A stretch of 12,613 nt of DNA from assembly GCA_910578035.1 (NCBI GenBank), contig CAJTOB010000067.1, forward strand, positions 1 to 12,613, in the 5' to 3' direction. Below are positions 6,493 to 12,613 of the stretch, in pieces. The stretch comes from an uncultured Muribaculaceae bacterium. GTDB lineage: Bacteria; Bacteroidota; Bacteroidia; Bacteroidales; Muribaculaceae. The translations under genes and the position numbers were made by a program. A model generated the notes under the pieces. That model worked only from the letters and a program-made list of their open reading frames with translations, searched no databases and was not told the DNA's origin. Within the stretch, counting starts at the first letter, position 1; each line of letters starts with the position of its first letter.

Positions 6493-7193
6493 ACAAACAG
6501 AGCAACGCATATACTATAATATATATCATAGTGCTTGTAGTTATTGTGGGAACAGCTCTTGCATTCACCGCAATATCTCTCAAGCCCCGTCAGCAGGCAA
6601 ATGCCGATGCCGATAAAATGCGACAGATTCTTGCCAGTGTCGCAATTGAAGTGCCCGGCAGCGAAGCTATTACGGCATATGACAAATATATAACTACGAC
6701 ATTTGTTGTTGATGAAACCGGAAACAAAGTCGCCGATGCCGACGCTTTTGCTGTCGATGTGGCGAAACAGAGCAAAGAAGCGGCTTCAGAGCGACTGTTG
6801 CCCGTGTATGAATGTACTCTCGCCGATGGCTCTGTGAAATACATACTTCCGATGTATGGTGCCGGACTTTGGGGCCCTATATGGGGATATGTTTCGGTTG
6901 ATTCCGATGGAACAACAATTTACGGCGCCTATTTCGCACATCAGGGAGAAACTCCGGGTCTTGGTGCTGAGATTGAAAAGCCGGCATTTTCCTCACAGTT
7001 CTCCGGCAAAAAACTGATTAAAAACGGCGCATTTGTGCCTGTTGCGGTTGTCAAGTCGGGTCAGGTTCCTGCCGGAGACGCTGATTATGTCGACGGAATT
7101 TCCGGAGGCACTATCACCAGCAAGGGTGTCGGCGCCATGATAGACAATTGTCTTCAGCCCTACAGCGCATTTCTCGAATCGCTTAATAAATGA
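6489..7193 (+). CDS. nqrC: Na+-translocating NADH:quinone reductase subunit C
   Basis: Subunit with a covalently bound FMN in an FMN-binding domain on the outer face of the membrane, relaying electrons within Na+-NQR. At 234 residues it is within the family range. One N-terminal membrane segment (about 8-30, AYTIIYIIVLVVIVGTALAF) anchors it. The FMN-binding region includes PMYGAGLWGPIWGY (117-130) and GETPGLGAEI (149-158). The flavinylation motif is DGISGGT (202-208), with T208 as acceptor; it has Gly where the common SGAT motif has Ala. Attachment would need ApbE flavin transferase, which is not in this window. The ATG overlaps the nqrB stop, and its own stop overlaps the first possible nqrD ATG, so nqrB, C and D are probably translationally coupled. 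Confidence 0.96.
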   Translation: MNKQSNAYTIIYIIVLVVIVGTALAFTAISLKPRQQANADADKMRQILASVAIEVPGSEAITAYDKYITTTFVVDETGNKVADADAFAVDVAKQSKEAASERLLPVYECTLADGSVKYILPMYGAGLWGPIWGYVSVDSDGTTIYGAYFAHQGETPGLGAEIEKPAFSSQFSGKKLIKNGAFVPVAVVKSGQVPAGDADYVDGISGGTITSKGVGAMIDNCLQPYSAFLESLNK

Positions 7194-7816
7194 CAGTTAT
7201 GGCAAATAAAAGCGTTTTCTTCAATCCTTTTTCGAAGGACAATCCTGTAATCGTTCAGATTCTGGGTATCTGCTCGGTGCTTGCTGTCACAGCCAAGCTT
7301 GAACCGGCAATCGTAATGGGCCTCTCTGTGATTGCGGTGCTGGCATTCAGCAACGTCATCATTTCGCTAATCCGCAATACAATCCCGACAAATATCCGCA
7401 TCATCGTGCAACTTGTGGTGGTTGCGGGGCTTGTTGTCATTGTGTCGCAACTTCTGCAGGCCTACGCTTATGATGTAAGTAAGCAACTGTCTGTGTTTAT
7501 TGGTCTGATTATTACAAACTGTATTCTAATGGGGCGTCTTGAGGCTTTTGCGATGGCAAACCGTCCTTGGCCCTCGTTCCTTGATGGCGTTGGCAACGGT
7601 ATTGGCTACACTATCATACTTGTAATAGTCGGCTTTTTCCGCGAACTGCTTGGCTCTGGCACACTTTTGGGCTACCAGATAGTGCCGCAGAGCTTCTATG
7701 AGGCAGGGTATGTGAACAACGGCCTGATGATTCTTCCGCCTATGGCTCTGGTGCTTGTGGCTTGCATTATCTGGGTTCACCGCAGTTTTAATAAAGACCT
7801 TCAGGAAAAACAGTAA
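7190..7816 (+). CDS. nqrD: Na+-translocating NADH:quinone reductase subunit D
   Basis: Integral membrane subunit paired with NqrE; the two related proteins lie inverted in the membrane and share an iron centre held by two cysteines from each. Here these are C28 in QILGICSVLAV and C111 in IITNCILMGRLEA, corresponding to Cys29 and Cys112 of V. cholerae. The length of 208 residues and six hydrophobic segments fit the family. Two starts are possible: ATG at 7190, overlapping the nqrC stop as ATGA, or ATG at 7199, which would remove three residues and give MANKSVFFNP. The overlap favours 7190, but the second cannot be excluded. RnfE is the closest paralogue; the surrounding nqrA, nqrC and nqrF rule out an Rnf operon. 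Confidence 0.95.
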   Translation: MTVMANKSVFFNPFSKDNPVIVQILGICSVLAVTAKLEPAIVMGLSVIAVLAFSNVIISLIRNTIPTNIRIIVQLVVVAGLVVIVSQLLQAYAYDVSKQLSVFIGLIITNCILMGRLEAFAMANRPWPSFLDGVGNGIGYTIILVIVGFFRELLGSGTLLGYQIVPQSFYEAGYVNNGLMILPPMALVLVACIIWVHRSFNKDLQEKQ

Positions 7817-7828
7817 AATATCACTAAG

Positions 7829-8446
7829 ATGGATAATCTGAATCTGTTCATTCGGTCGATTTTTATCGACAACATGATATTTGCCTACTTCCTGGGCATG
7901 TGTTCGTTTATTGCGGTTAGCAAGAACGTCAAGACAGCCTTCGGACTCGGCATAGCTGTGACCTTCATGCTCACAGTAACCCTCCCTGTCAACTATCTTC
8001 TTGAGACCTATGTGCTCCGCGAAGGCGCCTTGAGCTGGCTTGGTGCAGAGTATGCTGATGTCGATCTCAGTTTCCTCTCACTTATTGTGTTCATTGCAGT
8101 TATTGCATCGATGACACAGCTTGTCGAAATGGTAGTGGAAAAATATGCTCCGGCTCTTTACTCGTCGCTGGGTATCTTCCTTCCGCTTATTGCTGTTAAC
8201 TGCGCTATTCTCGGCGGCTCGCTCTTCATGCAGCAACGAGGCTTTGAATCGGTTTGGACTGCTGTGTGCGCCGGCGGAGGCTGGGGCATAGGCTGGCTTC
8301 TTGCAATCACGGCCGTAGCGGCTATCCGCGAGCGTGTGGCACAGTACTCGAACGTGCCTGCACCTTTGCGAGGAGTTGGCATTACCTTTATTATCACCGC
8401 CCTTATGGGAATCGCCTTCATGAGCTTCCTGGGCATTAAAATCTAA
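7829..8446 (+). CDS. nqrE: Na+-translocating NADH:quinone reductase subunit E
   Basis: Integral membrane subunit, structural partner of NqrD. The N-terminal FIRSIFIDNMIFAYFLGMC (7-25) is highly characteristic of NqrE. Its two iron-coordinating cysteines are C25 and C125 (the latter in AVNCAILGG), corresponding to Cys26 and Cys120 of V. cholerae. The 205 residues and about six hydrophobic segments fit the family. It begins 12 bases after nqrD and ends 9 bases before nqrF. The block GWGIGWLLAI (151-160) is also typical. No defect is seen. Confidence 0.96.
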   Translation: MDNLNLFIRSIFIDNMIFAYFLGMCSFIAVSKNVKTAFGLGIAVTFMLTVTLPVNYLLETYVLREGALSWLGAEYADVDLSFLSLIVFIAVIASMTQLVEMVVEKYAPALYSSLGIFLPLIAVNCAILGGSLFMQQRGFESVWTAVCAGGGWGIGWLLAITAVAAIRERVAQYSNVPAPLRGVGITFIITALMGIAFMSFLGIKI

Positions 8447-8455
8447 GGAAAGGCT

Positions 8456-9763
8456 ATGACTTACACATCGATAATATGCAGTCTCGACTCTCTTGCGCTT
8501 ACAACGGTGCTTAGTGGAGTTGGCTTTTTTCTGGGGGTGACATTGCTCCTGGTGGTAATCCTTCTTATAGCAAAGAAATACCTTGTGCAGTCGGGTGAAG
8601 TAACCATCACGATGAATGGCGACGCTCATGTGAAGGCTCTGTCGGGCAAGTCGCTTCTTTCGACCATGGCAGACAGCGATGTATTTCTTCCGTCGGCTTG
8701 CGGCGGAAAAGGCAGCTGCGGGCAGTGCCGTCTGCAGGTAGAGCAGGGCGGTGGTGAGGCATTGCCGACCGAGGCTGTGCATTTTACCCGCAAAGAGCTC
8801 AAGGAAGGCTGGCGTCTCGCATGTCAGGTTAAGGTTAAAGGCGATATGGATATAAAAGTGCCTGCGTCAGTTCTCTCTGTCAAGGAATGGGAATGCGAGG
8901 TTATTTCGAACCGTAATGTGGCGACCTTTATCAAAGAATTTGTTGTCGCACTTCCTCCCGGCGAGCACATGGACTTTATCCCCGGCTCATATGCCCAGAT
9001 AAAAATTCCTCCCTATAAGATGGACTATGCCACAGATATCGACCGTGAACTCATTGGGCCGGCATATCTTCCCGCATGGGAAAAATTCGGGCTGTTCGAC
9101 CTGAAGTGCGAGAACAAGGAAACTACAGTTCGTGCATATTCTATGGCAAACTATCCGGCCGAGGGCGACCGAATTATGCTCACAGTGCGTATTGCCACAC
9201 CTCCGATGAAGCCGAAGCCTGAAGTCGGATTCATGGACGTAATGCCGGGTATCGCATCGAGCTACATCTTCTCGCTTAAACCAGGCGATAAGGTCGTTAT
9301 GAGTGGCCCTTATGGCGACTTCCATCCGATTTTCGACTCAGATGCCGAAATGATGTGGATTGGCGGCGGTGCGGGCATGGCTCCTCTGCGTGCGCAGATA
9401 ATGCACATGACCAAGACGCTAAAGACAACCAACCGCAAAATGAACTACTTCTATGGAGCCCGCGCTCTCAACGAAGTGTTCTATCTCGACGACTTCCTCC
9501 AGCTCGAAAAGGAATTCCCGAACTTTAAATTCCATCTTGCTCTTGACCGCCCGGACCCTGCTGCCGATGCAGCCGGTGTCAAATATACTCCGGGCTTCGT
9601 ACACCAGGTGATTTACAACAATTATCTGAAAGACCACGACAGCCCCGAAGATATCGAATACTACATGTGCGGTCCCGGACCGATGAGTAAAGCCGTCGAA
9701 GGTATGCTCGACCAACTCGGTGTTGACCCCGCAAGCATACATTACGACAATTTCGGCGGTTAA
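8456..9763 (+). CDS. nqrF: Na+-translocating NADH:quinone reductase subunit F
   Basis: Electron-input subunit: oxidises NADH at an FAD-containing reductase domain and passes electrons to a 2Fe-2S ferredoxin domain. The 435 residues comprise one N-terminal membrane anchor (about 17-40), then the ferredoxin domain with cluster ligands C82, C88, C91 and C123 (CGGKGSCGQC). The ferredoxin-NADP reductase-like domain follows, with FAD motif RAYSMAN (226-232), GPYGDF (284-289), NADH motif IGGGAGMAPLR (302-312) and CGPGPM (405-410), ending in the family-typical FGG. It is somewhat longer than the V. cholerae protein of about 408. An unusually good Shine-Dalgarno-like run, AAGGAAAGG (8445-8453), precedes the ATG, which is rare for this phylum. 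It is the last gene of the operon, with a terminator 34 bases downstream. Confidence 0.97.
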   Translation: MTYTSIICSLDSLALTTVLSGVGFFLGVTLLLVVILLIAKKYLVQSGEVTITMNGDAHVKALSGKSLLSTMADSDVFLPSACGGKGSCGQCRLQVEQGGGEALPTEAVHFTRKELKEGWRLACQVKVKGDMDIKVPASVLSVKEWECEVISNRNVATFIKEFVVALPPGEHMDFIPGSYAQIKIPPYKMDYATDIDRELIGPAYLPAWEKFGLFDLKCENKETTVRAYSMANYPAEGDRIMLTVRIATPPMKPKPEVGFMDVMPGIASSYIFSLKPGDKVVMSGPYGDFHPIFDSDAEMMWIGGGAGMAPLRAQIMHMTKTLKTTNRKMNYFYGARALNEVFYLDDFLQLEKEFPNFKFHLALDRPDPAADAAGVKYTPGFVHQVIYNNYLKDHDSPEDIEYYMCGPGPMSKAVEGMLDQLGVDPASIHYDNFGG

Positions 9764-9797
9764 TATCTTTGAATGCAAGATAAAGAAACAAAAATCG

Positions 9798-9840
9798 CGC
9801 CCCGTAGCCACATTATTAGCTTCGGGGCGTCTTGCTTTTT
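9798..9840 (+). terminator. Rho-independent terminator of the nqr operon
   Basis: CGCCCCG (9798-9804) pairs with CGGGGCG (9823-9829). After one T-T mismatch, AGC (9806-9808) pairs with GCT (9819-9821), leaving a loop of ten bases. T-rich sequence follows (TCTTGCTTTTT, then a run of eight T at 9845-9852). It lies 34 bases after the nqrF stop and ends the operon. Its tail overlaps the putative ppdK promoter. Confidence 0.88.
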
Positions 9841-9861
9841 CATGTTTTTTTTGTAACTTTG
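9831..9861 (+). promoter_or_regulatory. ppdK: Putative ppdK promoter CTTG-N19-TAACTTTG
   Basis: TAACTTTG (9854-9861) fits the Bacteroidota -7 consensus, and CTTG (9831-9834), one mismatch from TTTG, lies 19 bases upstream as expected for the -33 element. Transcription would start near 9865-9868, giving a leader of about 70 bases that becomes very AT-rich before the ppdK ATG. The -33 element and spacer coincide with the T tract of the nqr terminator. A 4-bp hairpin ACTC-GTAG-GAGT (9863-9874) would stand at the 5' end of the transcript. Confidence 0.7.
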
Positions 9862-9937
9862 CACTCGTAGGAGTCATTACAGACTTCACGAACCATGCAT
9901 AGAACACACAATTTATTAAAATAATAAATAACCAAGA

Positions 9938-12613
9938 ATGAAAAGAGTTTATACATTCGGCGACGGTAAAGCCGAAGGTAACGCCGGAATGAGAAACCTC
10001 CTCGGAGGCAAAGGCGCTAACCTTGCCGAAATGAATCTCCTGGGCATGCCCGTTCCTCCCGGTTTCACTATCACAACCGAAGTCTGCAACGAGTACACCC
10101 AATACGGCCGCGACGAAGTCGTTTCGCGCATCAAAGCCGAAGTAGAAGCTGCTATAGCTCATGTAGAAGAGCTCACCGGCAAGAAATTCAACGATCCTGC
10201 CAACCCCCTTCTTGTATCCGTTCGCTCAGGCGCGCGCGCTTCGATGCCCGGTATGATGGACACCGTCCTCAACCTTGGTATGAACGATGCAACCGTAGAA
10301 TCTCTCGCCCAGAAGAGCGGCAACCCCCGCTTTGCATGGGATAGCTACCGCCGCTTCGTACAGATGTACGGCGACGTGGTTCTCGGCATGAAGCCCAAAA
10401 AGAAAACCGACCTTGACCCATTTGAAGAAATCATGGATAAGGTAAAAGAGGAAAAAGGCTACAAGCTCGACACCGAGCTTCAGGTTGAAGACCTCAAGAA
10501 CCTCGTCAAGCTCTTCAAGTCGGCCGTTAAGGAATATACCGGCAAAGACTTCCCCGACAATGCTTGGGAACAGCTCTGGGGCGGTATCTGCGCCGTATTC
10601 GACAGCTGGATGAACGAACGTGCTATCGTTTATCGCCGCATGAACCAGATTCCCGAAGAATGGGGTACAGCAGTAAACGTACAGGCCATGGTATATGGCA
10701 ACATGGGCAATAACTCTGCTACAGGTGTCGCATTCAGCCGCGACGCCGCTACCGGTGAAAACATCTTCAACGGTGAATACCTCATCAACGCTCAGGGCGA
10801 AGACGTGGTTGCCGGTATCCGCACACCCCAGCAGATTACTATCGAAGGTTCGCGTCGTTGGGCTGCTCTCCAGGGTATCTCTGAAGAAGAACGCGCCGCA
10901 AAATATCCTTCGCTCGAAGAATCCATGCCTCTCTGCGCAAACGAACTTTTCGCTATCGCAGCACGTCTCGAAGACTACTATAAGGACATGCAGGACATGG
11001 AATTCACCATTCAGGACGGCAAACTCTGGATGCTCCAGACCCGTAACGGCAAGCGCACCGGCGCTGCTATGGTGAAAATAGCCATGGACCTTCTCCGTGC
11101 AGGCGTTATCGACGAAAAGACCGTCCTCAAGCGCATGGAGCCCCAGAAGCTCGACGAACTTCTCCACCCCGTATTCGACAAGGCTGCTCTCAAGCGCGCC
11201 CAGGTTGTTGCCAAGGGTCTTCCCGCATCACCCGGTGCTGCTTCCGGCCAGGTTGTATTCTCTGCAGAAGATGCAGAGGCCTGGGCAGAGAAGAAACGCA
11301 AAGTCGTTCTCGTACGTGTCGAAACATCGCCCGAAGACCTTCGCGGTATGGCCGTAGCTCAGGGCATCCTCACTATGCGTGGCGGTATGACCTCTCACGC
11401 TGCCGTTGTTGCCCGCGGTATGGGTAAATGCTGCGTTTCCGGCGCCGGCGAAATCAAGGTTGACTACGTTGCCAAGACCGTAGAAATGGGTGGCCACACA
11501 TATAAAGAAGGCGACTGGATTTCACTCAACGGTTCTACCGGTGAAGTTTACGATGGTCAGGTTCCCACTACCGAACCCGCTCTCGACGGCGACTTCGCTG
11601 CAGTGATGAACCTCGCCGACAAGTTCACCAAGTGCCTCGTCCGCACCAACGCCGACACCCCCCGCGATGCCCGTCAGGCTCGTAAATTCGGTGCTCAGGG
11701 TATCGGTCTCTGCCGTACAGAACACATGTTCTTTGAAGGCGACCGCATCAAGGCCGTTCGTGAAATGATTCTTGCAAGCGACCTCGAAGGCCGTCGTGTA
11801 GCTCTTGCCAAACTGCTTCCCATGCAGCGTGGTGACTTCGAAGGAATCTTCGAAGCTATGGACGGTTTTGGCGTAACAATCCGTCTTCTCGATCCCCCGT
11901 TGCACGAATTCGTACCTCATCAGACAGCTACCCAGAAAGAACTTGCCGAAGAAATGGGTCTCTCTCTCGAAGAAGTCAAGGCTAAAGTTGACTCTCTCGA
12001 AGAATTCAACCCCATGCTCGGTCACCGTGGCTGCCGTCTTGGTATCACATATCCCGAAATCACCGAAATGCAGACTCGCGCCATCATCGAAGCCGCTCTT
12101 GCATGCAAATCGCGTGGTATCGACGTTCACCCCGAAATCATGGTGCCCCTGGTTGGCTCACTCAAAGAACTCCAGAACCAGGCAGATGTTATCCACTCGA
12201 CTGCTGCTAAAGTATTCGAAGAAAAGGGTGAATCTATCCGCTACAAAGTCGGCACAATGATTGAAGTGCCCCGTGCGGCCCTCACAGCCAACGAAATCGC
12301 TGAAGTTGCTGACTTCTTCTCGTTCGGTACAAACGACCTCACCCAGATGACCTTCGGCTTCTCTCGCGACGACGCTCCCAAGTTCCTCAAGTTCTACAAG
12401 GAACACGGCGTTATCAAGACCGATCCCTTCGAAGTTCTCGACCAGGTTGGCGTAGGCCAGCTCGTTCGCATGGGTGTAGAAAAAGGCCGTGCCACCAATC
12501 CCGACCTCAAGGTAGGTATCTGTGGCGAACACGGCGGCGAACCCAGCTCCGTAATCTTCTGCGCAAAACTCGGCATGAACTACGTCAGCTGCTCGCCATT
12601 CCGCGTGCCCATC
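9938..12613 (+). CDS. ppdK: Pyruvate, phosphate dikinase, 3' partial
   Basis: Cytoplasmic enzyme interconverting pyruvate + ATP + Pi with PEP + AMP + PPi, at the PEP-pyruvate node. The frame is open from the ATG at 9938 to the window end (892 codons); the family is about 875-910 residues, so only some 15 residues are missing. The N-terminal ATP-grasp domain shows GGKGANLAEM (23-32) and SVRSGARASMPGMMDTVLNL (94-113). The swivelling phosphohistidine domain has GGMTSHAAVVARGMGK with catalytic H487 and the preceding threonine T485, the position phosphorylated by regulatory proteins in plants and some bacteria. The C-terminal PEP/pyruvate TIM barrel has RLLDPPLHEF, FSFGTNDLTQM and catalytic C862 in GICGEHGGEP. 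Codon use is strongly biased (C-ending codons, GAA, GGT/GGC, CGC/CGT), unlike its neighbours, suggesting high expression. It is separated from nqr by a terminator and has its own promoter. Confidence 0.98.
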   Translation, partial: MKRVYTFGDGKAEGNAGMRNLLGGKGANLAEMNLLGMPVPPGFTITTEVCNEYTQYGRDEVVSRIKAEVEAAIAHVEELTGKKFNDPANPLLVSVRSGARASMPGMMDTVLNLGMNDATVESLAQKSGNPRFAWDSYRRFVQMYGDVVLGMKPKKKTDLDPFEEIMDKVKEEKGYKLDTELQVEDLKNLVKLFKSAVKEYTGKDFPDNAWEQLWGGICAVFDSWMNERAIVYRRMNQIPEEWGTAVNVQAMVYGNMGNNSATGVAFSRDAATGENIFNGEYLINAQGEDVVAGIRTPQQITIEGSRRWAALQGISEEERAAKYPSLEESMPLCANELFAIAARLEDYYKDMQDMEFTIQDGKLWMLQTRNGKRTGAAMVKIAMDLLRAGVIDEKTVLKRMEPQKLDELLHPVFDKAALKRAQVVAKGLPASPGAASGQVVFSAEDAEAWAEKKRKVVLVRVETSPEDLRGMAVAQGILTMRGGMTSHAAVVARGMGKCCVSGAGEIKVDYVAKTVEMGGHTYKEGDWISLNGSTGEVYDGQVPTTEPALDGDFAAVMNLADKFTKCLVRTNADTPRDARQARKFGAQGIGLCRTEHMFFEGDRIKAVREMILASDLEGRRVALAKLLPMQRGDFEGIFEAMDGFGVTIRLLDPPLHEFVPHQTATQKELAEEMGLSLEEVKAKVDSLEEFNPMLGHRGCRLGITYPEITEMQTRAIIEAALACKSRGIDVHPEIMVPLVGSLKELQNQADVIHSTAAKVFEEKGESIRYKVGTMIEVPRAALTANEIAEVADFFSFGTNDLTQMTFGFSRDDAPKFLKFYKEHGVIKTDPFEVLDQVGVGQLVRMGVEKGRATNPDLKVGICGEHGGEPSSVIFCAKLGMNYVSCSPFRVPI

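Noticed and set aside
3866..9763. Possibility that the six-gene operon is Rnf rather than Nqr
   Set aside because: The order is nqrABCDEF, NqrA lacks the ferredoxin cysteine motifs of RnfC, and NqrF has a ferredoxin domain fused to an FAD/NADH reductase domain, which Rnf lacks.
9895..9924. Nine-codon ORF (MHRTHNLLK) in the ppdK leader
   Set aside because: Too short to judge, not in frame or overlapping with ppdK, and no attenuator structure accompanies it.
10226..12532. Long minus-strand open frames across ppdK
   Set aside because: They are mirror images created by the strong codon bias of ppdK; no recognisable domain, start context or promoter supports them.
1..12613. A novel defence, mobile or biosynthetic system
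   Set aside because: Both strands were read. There are no transposase, integrase, CRISPR repeat, toxin-antitoxin, tRNA-attachment or long direct-repeat signals; the genes are core metabolism and housekeeping.

Overview
The window looks like chromosomal DNA of a Bacteroidales bacterium. Four -7 elements fit the Bacteroidota promoter consensus TAnnTTTG, in front of ligA, engB, nqrA and ppdK, and a fifth lies in the engB-nqrA gap. Most genes have AT-rich upstream sequence rather than a Shine-Dalgarno site, and the protein sequences read like those of gut Bacteroidales. The moderate GC content would fit Muribaculaceae, but that family placement is a guess.

Layout. (1) Positions 2-514 (+) hold a DUF2284-type cysteine-rich, probably metal-binding protein, cut at its 5' end by the window. 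(2) It converges, with a gap of only 6 bases, on ligA (521-2527, -), the NAD-dependent DNA ligase. (3) A short divergent promoter region separates ligA from engB (2665-3264, +), a ribosome-assembly GTPase. engB is followed by an unrecognised 56-residue protein gene (3301-3471). (4) A non-coding stretch of about 400 bases follows (3472-3865). It holds a well-formed promoter, a very strong UUCG-capped terminator, a repeat-rich putative operator and promoter for the next operon, and a leader with a 5'-terminal hairpin and a possible upstream ORF. (5) nqrABCDEF (3866-9763) encodes the complete six-subunit Na+-translocating NADH:quinone oxidoreductase. (6) A terminator whose tail overlaps a new promoter leads to ppdK (9938 to the window end), pyruvate phosphate dikinase, which lacks only about its last 15 residues.

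How the genes work together. NqrF takes electrons from NADH through FAD and a 2Fe-2S cluster. They pass through the NqrD/NqrE membrane iron centre and the flavins of NqrC and NqrB to quinone, and Na+ is pumped out. PPDK interconverts pyruvate and PEP at the PEP-pyruvate node. Both are core energy-metabolism functions of anaerobic Bacteroidales, but they appear to be separate transcription units. ligA, engB and the small gene are housekeeping neighbours.

I found no mobile element, CRISPR array, tRNA, rRNA or defence system. The protein-coding content is ordinary core genome. The parts worth a second look are the small 56-residue gene and the dense, undescribed regulatory architecture between engB and nqrA.
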